A DNA stretch of 64,000 bases. Source: Corynebacterium sp. TAE3-ERU12 (lineage in GTDB: Bacteria > Actinomycetota > Actinomycetes > Mycobacteriales > Mycobacteriaceae). Below the pieces are notes generated by a model, which had not been told where the DNA came from, did no database searches, and saw only the letters and a list, made by a program, of their open reading frames with translations. Position 1 is the first letter of the stretch; each line of letters begins with the position of its first letter. The translations under genes were made by a program, and so were the position numbers. Positions 7,327 to 16,245 of this stretch are shown here, piece by piece. The DNA lies in assembly GCF_019209905.1 (NCBI RefSeq), contig NZ_JAHUTM010000001.1:372001-436000 (forward strand). The letters run 5' to 3'.

Positions 7327-10300
7327 ATGACCCATCAAGACCCCACAGAGCAGGCCACAACCGTGTCCCTCACCGCCGCTCAGCAGGCCATTATCACTGC
7401 CTGTGGGCTTGCTCCGAACCCCGCGTACTTCGTCGTAGGTGAGGTCCTGGAGCTTTCCGACGGTGCGTGCGCGCACACTCTGGCCCGCGCTATTGCCGCA
7501 ACCATCGCAGAAGCCGAAACGCTTCGGGTGCGCCTGCATTGTGACCCCGATGCCCCGGAGGGCCAACAGTGGTCCCAGATTGTCGAACCCGCCGGGGACC
7601 ACAACATCCCGGAGGTCACCGATCTCAGCGCTGAGGCGGACCCCCGCCGGGTAGCCAATGCCATCATTGATGCCGAGCGCACTGCCCTTGGTGAGCAAAC
7701 CCGCAACCTTGCCGGAGCTGATCTGAACCGCTACCGGGTGCTGGACCTCGGCGGTGGCCACGTGTGGGCGGTGCAGCTCTACCACCACGTCACCGTCGAC
7801 GGGTACAGCGCTTATCTGCTCACCCGCCGCTGCGCCGAGCATTACCGCGCCATTGTGGAGGACCGCCAGCCCAAGACCTGCCGCTTCCATCCGCTTGCCG
7901 ACGTGGTCGCCGACGACGAGGAATACCGGGCCTCTCAGGCCTATGTCGAGGACCAGGAATTCTGGGCCCGCCGAGTAGGTGATGTGGATATCGCGCCGGG
8001 CCGCGAGGACCTGATTGGTGATTGCGATGCCGCAATGACCACAGTGCGCACGATCGACGCACAGACCTTCACTGCTTTGCAGGAGGCGGCGAAATCCCAG
8101 TCGGTGGGCTGGACCGATGTGGTCATGGCCGCCCACGCTGCCTTAATGCGGCGGGTCACCAACCATAATGAGGTCACCATCGCGATGCCGATGATGGCCC
8201 GGCAGACCAAAGCTGCCCTGCGCACCCCGATTATGGCGGTCAATATGTTGCCGCTGACGATAACGTTCAGCGGGCAGGAAACTCTCGTTGAGCTGGCCCG
8301 CACCATCCGCGGTGAGCTAGCCGAACAACGCCCGCACACTCGGTTCCCCGGCTCTGATGTGCCCCGCGCGACGGGGCGGCCGGAAACCTCAACGCTGCTG
8401 CACGGTATCGGCGCGAATATCAAGGCTTTCGACGCGGCGTTTAATTTCGGTGGCCCCAAAGCAGTGCTGCGCAATGTCGCTGGCGGCCCGCCCGAGGACG
8501 GGGTGCTCGTGGTCACCCCAGTAGGCGATGGTTGCCTCAATCTGGCTTTTGAGCATGATCCGCACAATTCCGCACCACAGCTCATCCACCGCCGCCTGGC
8601 TTCGCTAGAGCAGATGCTGCAGCGGTTCATCACCGCCCCGGACACCGCAGTCGATGACCTTGGGCATGCCCACCCAGGTGGTTTCCGCGCTTCGGGTGTG
8701 CCCGATACGGCCCGCCCAGTGCTGGATAGCGACACTTTCGCGCCTCGCTTCGCCCAGCGCATTGACGCCATTGCGCATACTGACCCGCAGCGCATTGTGT
8801 TAACCGACGAAGCCGATCTGGCCGAGGGTGCCACGCAGGCCGTCACCGCTGCTGAATTAGTGGCCTCGGTGCGCCACCTGGCTGGCCATATCGCTCGCGC
8901 TACCGGCGCCGGTGATGTGGTCGCCATTGAAGCCCCGCGCTCTATCGCCCAGGCTTGTGCAGTTTTGGCCTGCCTGTACGCACAGCGCACCTTCACCGTC
9001 ATCGACCCCGATCAGGCCAGCCGTGCCGAAGCTATCCGCGCCGCCGCGAACCCGGCCTTGACCCTCGATACCGACCAGATCCGGGCCTACGCGGATACTG
9101 AGCTCAGCAGCGCTGGCCAGCAGCCCACACCGTCGGAAAGCACTGCCGAACAACCCGCATATTTGCTGTTCACCTCTGGTTCCACCGGAACCCCAAAGGG
9201 AGTGCGCATCCCCAACCGGGCCTTTGAAGCGCTGCTGCAAGGCCATGCGCAGACCATGTTCGCTGACGTCGACCGGCTCCTGGGTGGCGACCGCCCGGTG
9301 GTCGCACATACCGCACCATTTGTCTTCGACGCCGCACTGGACCAGTTGAGCTGGCTTTTCGCCGGGGCGCGGGTGCACCTGCTGCCCGCAGAACTACTGG
9401 TACAACCCACCGCCGCAGCTCAGCGCATGCACCAGCTGGGCGTGACTGTGCTGGATATCACCCCATCGCTGCTCGCCCCGATGCTGGATTTCGGGCTGCT
9501 GCGTACCGCCGCCAGCTTGCGCGCGATCTTCTGCGGTGGTGAACCCATCCCGCAGTCACTATGGGACGGCCTCGCCGAGGCCGATATCGCCGCGTGGAAT
9601 ATGTACGGCCCCACCGAAACCACCGTCGATGTGCTCGCCGCGCCGATCACGCACGGGCCTGTCACCGTCGGCACCGCACTGCCCAATGTGACGGCCGCCG
9701 TCGTTGACATCACCAACCGCCCGGTCGATACCGGGGAATGGGGCGAACTGGTCATCGGTGGACCCCAGGTGGCCAATGGGTACCTAGGTGAGCACCCGCA
9801 GGATAATTTCGGTGTCCTGTCCACCACCGCCGATAGCGCCGAGCCGCAGTGGGTGCCGGCCTACCGCACCGGGGATCGGGTGCGGATGGTGCCCGGGCGC
9901 GGGTACGAATTCGGTGGCCGTATTGATGACCAGTTAGAAATCCGCGGCCACCGCGTCGAACCCGGGGAAGTAGAGGCGCTGCTGCGCCGCGTTGCTGGCG
10001 TAGCGGCCGCCTATGTTGCGCCCCAGGACCTCCCCGGTGGGGGAGTGCGTCTCGTTGCCGCGGTGCGCGCTGAGGCCCCCACGCGCGACCGCACCGGCTT
10101 CGCCCGCACCGTCACCACCGAGCTCGCCGCCGACGCCCCGGCCTGGCTCGTGCCCGCGCGCATTATCGTGGTTGATGAATTCCCAGTCACACACCAAGGC
10201 AAGGTCGACCGGGCAGCGATTTCTGACCTCGTTTCCCGGCAGGACGCCACCGGTGTGGAAGAAAATGTCAGCGAACGCACCGATAATGAGAACATCCTCG

Positions 10301-13300
10301 CCGGCATTATCGCCGAGGTATTGGGCACTCAACCCGCCGCGGTGCCAATGGACCTGGACTTCATCGCCGGCGGTGGGGACAGTATTTCCGCACTGCAGGT
10401 CGCTGCCGCCGCAGGCCGGGCTGGCCGACGGCTCAACCCGGTGGACCTACTAGGGGCAACGCCATTGCGCGAGATCGCCGCCGAGCTGCCCGAGGCCCAG
10501 GACCCCGCCGCGCAATCCGATACCGCAGGGGAGGCCGCTTGTGCGGTGAGTCCGCTGGGCCGTATCCCCGCAGCACCCCGCCCACGGGGAGTATTCGCCA
10601 CCATCGTCGCCGACAATAATGAGCCGGTGCAGCTCACCGGTGATGACGGGCAGAGCTGGCAGGCCGATATCGGCCCCGCTGTCACCCGCGCTATTGCCTC
10701 CCGGTTCAGCGCCTTGCGCGCTATCGTGCCGAGCAGCGTTGATACCCCCGGTGCGGTGTTTATTCCGCGCAGCCCGGTGCCGCCACGGGTCACCGCCGAG
10801 GAGATGGCCAATTTCGATGACACCACCTTCGGTTGTGTCTACCGCACGGTCGAGCGTGCCGACGACCTTGTCGACGCCGCTAGCAGCGCAATTGACCCGG
10901 CGCGGGGTTGTGTTTTCGCTGCGGCTGGGTGCCCGGACGGGATCGCCATTGCTGCTAGTGCTGAGGTCGTCGACGGTCCCGCCTGGGGTGTGGTTGTCGC
11001 CGCTTTCGGTGCGGAATTGCGCCGCGCCCGCAGTGGCGGCACCGACTATAACGACGTCGACAACACACCAGCGTGGCGCCCGGCCGCGATTGCGCAGCGC
11101 AGCACCGATTCACTAGCAGGCGCGGCTGAGCCGCAGCAGAATCCCGCGCCGACTGAGACTGAGACTGCGACTGTGCCGCTGAGCGCCGGGGTTATCGCCG
11201 CCCTGCACCGCGCACCGCAGCGCGGGTTTGGCGTCGCAGCAGATCTGGCTGCTGTTGCCGCCTGCCGGCTGGCTACTGAAGCACATGTGCATTGGTGGAC
11301 CCGCCCGGCCGATACTGATCACGCTATCGTCGGTGCGCTGACCAGCCGCGTCGGCTTGCCCAGCCTCGATATTTGCGAGGTGGGCGATATCGCGGCAGCC
11401 CGGGCAGCGCTGGTGGACACTAAAGAGTTCCTCGCCGCAGGCGCCAGCAATGATGAGCCCGCTGCGGCCATTGAGCTGGTTGTCACCAACACCAGTCTCG
11501 CCGCTGCCCCTAAGGGGCATGACGCAGATTGCATCACCATTGCGCTGCCACACCACGGCCCCGGCGCGGTCATTGTGCACGCCACCGGTGCTGATGACCT
11601 CGCCGACCGCGTCGCCGCTGCGCTGAGCAGTATCGCTGTTGCCGCCGAGGTTGCCGCTGGTGCCACCCCATCAGACCTGTCGGTGCCAGAGGTGCCGATG
11701 AGCGCTATTACCGAATGGGAGAACACCTACGGCCCGCTTGCTGATGTCGTCGGGCTGTCCTCACTCCAAGAAGGCCTGCTCTACCAGCAGATCTCCCAGG
11801 GTGCGGCAGGCGGCTACGTGGTCGCCGCCGGTATCGATCTCAGCGGGCCGATCGACCCAGAGCGACTACGGGCCGCATTTGCTGCCGTGTGCGATAGGCA
11901 CCAGATCCTCAAGGCCGCATTCGATCCCTCCAGCCCCGTCGGGCCGGTGCACATCATCCCCCGGGAGGTCACTATCCCGTGGCGTGTGGTCGATCTGCGG
12001 CACCTTCCCCGCGCCGCCGCCGAGGCCGGTGCCGATACCATCCAGCGGGAATTCGCCGCCCGCGATATTGACCTCACCCGCGCCCCGCTGCTCAGTGCCG
12101 CCCTGGTGCGCTTTACTGATACCGAATCGCGTCTTGTGCTGGGCAACCACCATCTGCTGACCGATGGCTGGTCCACCCCGGTAATGCTGCGCGATATGCT
12201 CGCCTACTACCGCGGTCAGCAGCCACAACCAGCACAGCCCACCCAGTTCGCCGACCACGTCGCATTCCTTAATAATCGCGACCACGCGGCCGATACAGCC
12301 CTGTGGGAAGAAATCCTCGACGGGGTGCAGACCGGCACCGTGTTGTCCATGACCGCCCCACCCACCGGCGAGGACCCGATCACCGCCGAGGCGCTGCAGT
12401 GGCCCACGGATGCCCCCGACCCCGAACAGGTCGCCGAAGCCGTGGCGTCGATGACCTCCGGTGGGCCCGAGGTGGTGCTGCCGGTGCCGATGTCGGTGCG
12501 CGTGGCCGAGCGGGTCACCGACGTCGCCGCTGAACACGGCGTCACCCCTAACTCCCTCATCCAAGCCGCGTGGACATTGGCTATCGCGGGGGCGTTGGGC
12601 ACTGATGATGTCATCTTCGGCGTGACCCTTGCCGGGCGTGATGCTGAGGTCGACGGGGTAGAAAACGCCGTCGGCATGTTCATTAACACCGTCCCGATGC
12701 GGATGCGCGTGCCCGCCGACGCCACCGTCGGCACGCTTATTGAGGCTGCGGCGGCCGCTCAGCGCCAGGTCACTGGCCTGCAGCACAGTGCGATCACCGA
12801 GGTTGAGAAGATCGGTGGGGTAGGCCCGCTATTCGACAGCATTGTGGTCTATGACAATTTCCCGCTGGCCAGCCAGAGCGGCGATCCCGACGAGCTACGC
12901 ATCACCGATGTGGCCACCACTGGTCGCACTAATCTTCCGATGTCTGTGGTCGTTCCCCCAGGGGAGCAGTTCCGCCTGGGTGCGGCCTATCACCCCGAGC
13001 TGCTCGACGGTGAGCTTGCCATCGCCCTGGTGCAGCGCCTCGGCGCGGCATTAACGGCCCTGGTCAATGCGCCGCACACTCCGGTGGCAGAGCTCCTTGG
13101 GGAGCCGGAGCCGGTAGTTAGTGGGCTTGCCGACGGCGGCGTCACCGCCGGTGCGGGCTCGGGCGAGGGCGACGGGGTAGCCGCCGATATTGATATTGAT
13201 GACGCAGCGCGCACCATCGCCGAAGGCATGCAGAATTTACTGGGCCGCGATGTGGGGCTGGAGGAGAATTTCTTCACCATCGGCGGTGATTCCCTCGGCG

Positions 13301-14139
13301 CTATGCGACTGCTGGGCCGCCTGCGCCGCAGCCTGCCGAACCTGACCGTGATGCACATTGTGGAAGGCGGCTCCCCGCAGGCCATCGCGGAACGGCTCAG
13401 CGGCAATGGGCCGACTGAACTGGTGCTGCCAATGCGCGGCGGTTTCGGTGCGCCTCTGGTGTGCATCCACCCAGCAGGTGGGGCCACCCTGCCGTTCCAG
13501 CGGCTTGCAGAGACACTCACCTGGCCCACCCCAGTATCGGGGATTGCCCTGCCAAGCCCGATTCCTGATGCCGAAAACCTCGATGAACTCGCCGATTTCT
13601 ACGTGGAGCGGTTCGTTGCGGAGCTTCCCGACGGCCCGTGCCGGCTGCTGGGCTACAGCTTCGGCGGCATGATGGCCCAGGCGATGGCCGCCCGGCTGCA
13701 AGCGCAGGGCCGTGAGGTGGACTTCCTCGGCATTATGGATGCCTACCCTGCTGGCCGTGCGCCGAAACCCCCGGAGGAGGTGCAGGAAATGGTCTCTGCT
13801 GACCGGAAAACGGTGGGCGCAGTGGCGGGCCTGCCGCCAGAAGTGCTCGCCCAGGCCAGTGCCGCCGGTATCGATATTGAGGCCAATATCCGCTACTGCG
13901 GTTCGCTCATGCAATCCGCGAAGCCGCAGAACTACCAGGGTGATGTGGTGGTGCTGACCGCGACGAAGATGACCCCCGGCGCGCCGGCGCCGGAGTCCTG
14001 GGACCCGGTCGCCGCGTGGCGCAAGGAGCTAGGTGCTGAGCATGTGCACGGCTATGAGCTCGACTTTGACCACGGTGGGTTGGTCACCGAGCAAGGCTGG
14101 GCGGAGATTGTGCCCATCCTTGCCCAGCACCGGCCTTAG
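7327..14139 (+). CDS. siderophore NRPS, C-A-PCP-(dead E)-C-PCP-TE
   Basis: 2270-residue synthetase. Domains: C1 (about 10-450; HHVTVDG at 153-159, intact); A (about 470-975; FTSGSTGTPKG, MYGPTETTVD, YRTGDRV, GRIDDQLEIRGHRVEPGE); PCP1 (Ser about 1019, GGGDS); a degenerate epimerisation domain (about 1075-1455) in which the catalytic HH is replaced (ASAEVVDGPAW where active E domains read HHxxVDxxSW); C2 (about 1470-1890; HHLLTDGWS intact); PCP2 (Ser1989, GGDSLG); thioesterase (Ser2111 in GYSFGG, Asp2138, His2249). Module 2 has no A domain. My reading of the A-domain code is D-A-D-D-F-G-M-V-D-K; acidic residues at 239 and 278 suggest a basic substrate (Lys, Arg or Orn). ATG at 7327 is preferred over GTG 7285, which has no ribosome site. 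Predicted product: DHB-basic residue-second residue, oligomerised or hydrolysed by the TE. The stop overlaps the convergent acyltransferase by 4 bases. Confidence 0.92.
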   Translation: MTHQDPTEQATTVSLTAAQQAIITACGLAPNPAYFVVGEVLELSDGACAHTLARAIAATIAEAETLRVRLHCDPDAPEGQQWSQIVEPAGDHNIPEVTDLSAEADPRRVANAIIDAERTALGEQTRNLAGADLNRYRVLDLGGGHVWAVQLYHHVTVDGYSAYLLTRRCAEHYRAIVEDRQPKTCRFHPLADVVADDEEYRASQAYVEDQEFWARRVGDVDIAPGREDLIGDCDAAMTTVRTIDAQTFTALQEAAKSQSVGWTDVVMAAHAALMRRVTNHNEVTIAMPMMARQTKAALRTPIMAVNMLPLTITFSGQETLVELARTIRGELAEQRPHTRFPGSDVPRATGRPETSTLLHGIGANIKAFDAAFNFGGPKAVLRNVAGGPPEDGVLVVTPVGDGCLNLAFEHDPHNSAPQLIHRRLASLEQMLQRFITAPDTAVDDLGHAHPGGFRASGVPDTARPVLDSDTFAPRFAQRIDAIAHTDPQRIVLTDEADLAEGATQAVTAAELVASVRHLAGHIARATGAGDVVAIEAPRSIAQACAVLACLYAQRTFTVIDPDQASRAEAIRAAANPALTLDTDQIRAYADTELSSAGQQPTPSESTAEQPAYLLFTSGSTGTPKGVRIPNRAFEALLQGHAQTMFADVDRLLGGDRPVVAHTAPFVFDAALDQLSWLFAGARVHLLPAELLVQPTAAAQRMHQLGVTVLDITPSLLAPMLDFGLLRTAASLRAIFCGGEPIPQSLWDGLAEADIAAWNMYGPTETTVDVLAAPITHGPVTVGTALPNVTAAVVDITNRPVDTGEWGELVIGGPQVANGYLGEHPQDNFGVLSTTADSAEPQWVPAYRTGDRVRMVPGRGYEFGGRIDDQLEIRGHRVEPGEVEALLRRVAGVAAAYVAPQDLPGGGVRLVAAVRAEAPTRDRTGFARTVTTELAADAPAWLVPARIIVVDEFPVTHQGKVDRAAISDLVSRQDATGVEENVSERTDNENILAGIIAEVLGTQPAAVPMDLDFIAGGGDSISALQVAAAAGRAGRRLNPVDLLGATPLREIAAELPEAQDPAAQSDTAGEAACAVSPLGRIPAAPRPRGVFATIVADNNEPVQLTGDDGQSWQADIGPAVTRAIASRFSALRAIVPSSVDTPGAVFIPRSPVPPRVTAEEMANFDDTTFGCVYRTVERADDLVDAASSAIDPARGCVFAAAGCPDGIAIAASAEVVDGPAWGVVVAAFGAELRRARSGGTDYNDVDNTPAWRPAAIAQRSTDSLAGAAEPQQNPAPTETETATVPLSAGVIAALHRAPQRGFGVAADLAAVAACRLATEAHVHWWTRPADTDHAIVGALTSRVGLPSLDICEVGDIAAARAALVDTKEFLAAGASNDEPAAAIELVVTNTSLAAAPKGHDADCITIALPHHGPGAVIVHATGADDLADRVAAALSSIAVAAEVAAGATPSDLSVPEVPMSAITEWENTYGPLADVVGLSSLQEGLLYQQISQGAAGGYVVAAGIDLSGPIDPERLRAAFAAVCDRHQILKAAFDPSSPVGPVHIIPREVTIPWRVVDLRHLPRAAAEAGADTIQREFAARDIDLTRAPLLSAALVRFTDTESRLVLGNHHLLTDGWSTPVMLRDMLAYYRGQQPQPAQPTQFADHVAFLNNRDHAADTALWEEILDGVQTGTVLSMTAPPTGEDPITAEALQWPTDAPDPEQVAEAVASMTSGGPEVVLPVPMSVRVAERVTDVAAEHGVTPNSLIQAAWTLAIAGALGTDDVIFGVTLAGRDAEVDGVENAVGMFINTVPMRMRVPADATVGTLIEAAAAAQRQVTGLQHSAITEVEKIGGVGPLFDSIVVYDNFPLASQSGDPDELRITDVATTGRTNLPMSVVVPPGEQFRLGAAYHPELLDGELAIALVQRLGAALTALVNAPHTPVAELLGEPEPVVSGLADGGVTAGAGSGEGDGVAADIDIDDAARTIAEGMQNLLGRDVGLEENFFTIGGDSLGAMRLLGRLRRSLPNLTVMHIVEGGSPQAIAERLSGNGPTELVLPMRGGFGAPLVCIHPAGGATLPFQRLAETLTWPTPVSGIALPSPIPDAENLDELADFYVERFVAELPDGPCRLLGYSFGGMMAQAMAARLQAQGREVDFLGIMDAYPAGRAPKPPEEVQEMVSADRKTVGAVAGLPPEVLAQASAAGIDIEANIRYCGSLMQSAKPQNYQGDVVVLTATKMTPGAPAPESWDPVAAWRKELGAEHVHGYELDFDHGGLVTEQGWAEIVPILAQHRP

Positions 14140-14846
14140 TTCTCGAAGGCGTAATCCGGGGCCCGGCTCTCGCCGGGTTTGGCCTCCACTAGCAGGTCTT
14201 CCCGGATGACCGGCTCGTCGATACCGTCCTTGCACAACATGAGTAGGTGCACGGTGCGGGTGGGTAGTTTGTGCCAACCACCGTCGAAGGAGCCGGCGCG
14301 CAGGGCGGCGACGCGGGCAGAGCGGTTGCGCCAATCCGGCTCGAAGATCACACGCTCAAAACCAGGGTTGAGCTCCATGCCCTGCGGCACCCCCTGGAGA
14401 AGCAGTGCCCCAGCAAGACCGTGGCCGGTGGCGTTGGGGTTACCGACACCAATATGCACGCCAATATCTTGCGGGTGGGCTTCGTAGGTCAAGCCAATAA
14501 CATCGCGTCCCGGGCGGTAGAGCTCAATATAAGCAGTCGGTTCGCCCTTGACTGTGAGCATTACCGGCACGGAGTAGGTGCCGGCGTTCTGGGCCTCGAT
14601 ATGTTCGCGCCACCACGATTCGGGGTTGGGGTATTCCCAGGCCTTGGCCAGGTGCGGGCGGTTCATCCATTCGGTGACGACGGATATATACGGTGAGCCG
14701 TCTTCGATCCGGGCGAGGTGGTAATCGCCTCCCAATGGGGGGACTACCGGGGCGCCGGCGTCGATAAATTCCTGGGCGGCGTCGGTGCGCTCGCGGGGGA
14801 GTGCCGGGTTATTGAACTCCCCGGGCACCTGGTTGTGATCCGGCAC
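14136..14846 (-). CDS. siderophore acyltransferase, IucB/RhbD/MbtK-type GNAT
   Basis: 236-residue GNAT-fold protein of the AlcB/IucB (Acetyltransf_8) family, which transfers acetyl or acyl groups to (hydroxy)lysine-type amines in hydroxamate siderophores. Landmarks: MNRPHLAKAWE near residue 60, AGTYSVPVML, AYIELYRPGRD, and DIGVHIGVGNPNATGHG. The start is GTG, decided by AAGGAG 7-12 bases upstream; a 6-base inverted repeat (14873-14890) lies just upstream and could be an operator. No lysine/ornithine N-hydroxylase is visible in the window, so whether it acts on a hydroxylamine is open; it may acylate the side-chain amine of the basic residue predicted for the NRPS. It is a paralogue of the gene at 22468-23088. 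Confidence 0.82.
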   Translation of the reverse strand: MPDHNQVPGEFNNPALPRERTDAAQEFIDAGAPVVPPLGGDYHLARIEDGSPYISVVTEWMNRPHLAKAWEYPNPESWWREHIEAQNAGTYSVPVMLTVKGEPTAYIELYRPGRDVIGLTYEAHPQDIGVHIGVGNPNATGHGLAGALLLQGVPQGMELNPGFERVIFEPDWRNRSARVAALRAGSFDGGWHKLPTRTVHLLMLCKDGIDEPVIREDLLVEAKPGESRAPDYAFEN

Positions 14847-14872
14847 AGCGGACTCCTTGAGGTTGTGGCGTT

Positions 14873-14890
14873 ATTGCGCGGGTACGCAAT
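14873..14890. promoter_or_regulatory. inverted repeat upstream of acyltransferase
   Basis: ATTGCG-6 bases-CGCAAT, perfect arms, 27 bases upstream of the GTG start of the acyltransferase. A possible operator; no known regulator assigned. Confidence 0.25.
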
Positions 14891-14967
14891 CAGTGCTGGT
14901 GAACAGTAGGGCACGCCCGGAAACAGGGGAAGATTTTTCACCCGGATGCAGTGGGGCGCGGGCACTG

Positions 14968-14987
14968 ATCTGTATTGGAATATAGAT
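14968..14987. promoter_or_regulatory. imperfect inverted repeat in the acyltransferase / binding-protein divergent region
   Basis: ATCTGTATT-GG-AATATAGAT, 9-base arms with one mismatch, in an AT-rich patch inside the 269-base gap (14847-15115) between the divergent acyltransferase and substrate-binding protein genes. TATAGAT could serve as a -10 element for the plus strand. No good DtxR box was found in this gap. Confidence 0.25.
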
Positions 14988-15115
14988 GATGGCGTCGATA
15001 AGCCCATGCCTACCCAGTGTGGTTCAGGCCACCGCAAGAATATTGGGGTAGGAAAGGCGGCCCTTCATCCGCTAGGATCTGCGCAGTACACAAACTAACC
15101 CGAAAGAGGTCTCTC

Positions 15116-16093
15116 GTGGCTTTGGCTGATATCCGCCGGCGTCTGCTTGCAGCGCTCCTGGCCCTGGCAACCGTGATGGGACTAGCCGCCTGCTCGGCCG
15201 TTGATAACATCACCGGTTCTGAAGGTCGGACCGTCACCGTCACCCACGCCTGGGGTACCGACGAATATCCGTATAAACCCAAGAAGGTCGTCGCCATCGG
15301 CACCGGTGTCGATAATCTGCTGGCCCTGGGTATTACTCCGGAAGCCATCGTGGTTCGCCCCGATGATGAATCCGCAGTGTGGAAGAAGGACGAGCTCAAG
15401 GACGTCAAGAAGATTGAGTCTGCCGACGTCACCGCCGTTCCGGTGGAAGAAATCGCCGAACTCAAGCCGGACCTTATCGTTGGTGACTCGTACCGAGTCT
15501 CCCAGCCGATCTACGAGATGATGAGCCCGGTCGCCCCGGTGCTCGGTGGTATCGGCACCGACGGCGAAGGCCTCGGCTGGAAGCCGCAGCTTGTTGCCCT
15601 GGGCCGTATTTTCGGTGAAGAGAAAAAGGCTCAGAAGATCATCGAAGAAGATGAGCAGCGCTTCGAAGAATTGAAGCAGCGACTGCCCGGCCTGGCCGGC
15701 AAGACCGCGCTCATCGCACAGCACCGAGGTGGCCAGTTCTACGTCATCGCTGACCCGCAGAACCCCTCGAATGACTTCTTCAGCCAGCTGGGCATGGAAC
15801 TGCCGGAGCTTTTCGCCTCCGGTGAGATCCCGGCCACCCTGGGGCGCGCAGCAGTGTCCCCGGAAAATGTGGAGGACCTCAAGGCCAATCTGCTGGTGCT
15901 CTACGCAGCTGATGGCATGGACGCAGTGCGCAAGGTTCCCGGTTATGACGAGCTACCTGAGGTAGAAAAAGGCACTGCAATGGAGCACAACGAACCTGTC
16001 TCCGCAGCTTTGAATGTGCCCTCGCCGCTGAACCGTAAGTGGGCCCTTGAGCAGCTAACTCCACTGCTGGAGAAGGTTGCGAAGCAGAAGTAA
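15116..16093 (+). CDS. ferric-siderophore substrate-binding lipoprotein (FecB/FepB family)
   Basis: 325-residue extracytoplasmic receptor of the cluster 1 importer. It begins with RRR, a hydrophobic stretch and the lipobox LAAC (Cys26 becomes the lipidated N-terminus). The mature part shows the periplasmic-binding type III fold: KKVVAIGTGVDNLLALGITPEAIV, then EEIAELKPDLIVG, and a long central helix rich in Lys/Glu (EEKKAQKIIEEDEQRFEELK). The start is GTG at 15116 with GAAAGAGG upstream; the open frame extends to 15017 but those residues do not fit a signal peptide. It sits alone, away from its permease/ATPase operon, as receptors of Gram-positive importers often do. Confidence 0.92.
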   Translation: MALADIRRRLLAALLALATVMGLAACSAVDNITGSEGRTVTVTHAWGTDEYPYKPKKVVAIGTGVDNLLALGITPEAIVVRPDDESAVWKKDELKDVKKIESADVTAVPVEEIAELKPDLIVGDSYRVSQPIYEMMSPVAPVLGGIGTDGEGLGWKPQLVALGRIFGEEKKAQKIIEEDEQRFEELKQRLPGLAGKTALIAQHRGGQFYVIADPQNPSNDFFSQLGMELPELFASGEIPATLGRAAVSPENVEDLKANLLVLYAADGMDAVRKVPGYDELPEVEKGTAMEHNEPVSAALNVPSPLNRKWALEQLTPLLEKVAKQK

Positions 16094-16102
16094 TTGGGCT
16101 AA

Positions 16103-16143
16103 TTACAGAGGCTGTAACGGTGCTGCCCCCGGGGGCAGCACCG
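16103..16143. terminator. double hairpin after the binding-protein gene
   Basis: Two adjacent perfect stems: TTACAG-AGG-CTGTAA (16103-16117) and a 26-base perfect palindrome (16118-16143, 13-base arms CGGTGCTGCCCCC). It lies 10 bases after the stop codon. There is no clear T-run, so termination is likely but not certain. Confidence 0.6.
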
Positions 16144-16173
16144 ATGTGCCCTCAGCATCACTTTGTCGCATAA

Positions 16174-16192
16174 TCCGAGAAGCCTAACCCGC
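16174..16192. promoter_or_regulatory. possible weak DtxR box
   Basis: TCCGAGAAGCCTAACCCGC matches the iron-box consensus at 12 of 19 positions, with a perfect GCCTAACC core, 54 bases before the next gene. The left half is poor, so this is a weak candidate. Confidence 0.3.
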
Positions 16193-16245
16193 GTTATGCA
16201 TTCTTTACCGCCCGTCGGACTGAACGAAATAGGGAACCACACCAC

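Noticed and set aside
7237..8136. 299-residue open frame antisense to the cluster 1 NRPS
   Set aside because: Lies over the intact condensation domain; no recognisable domain of its own.
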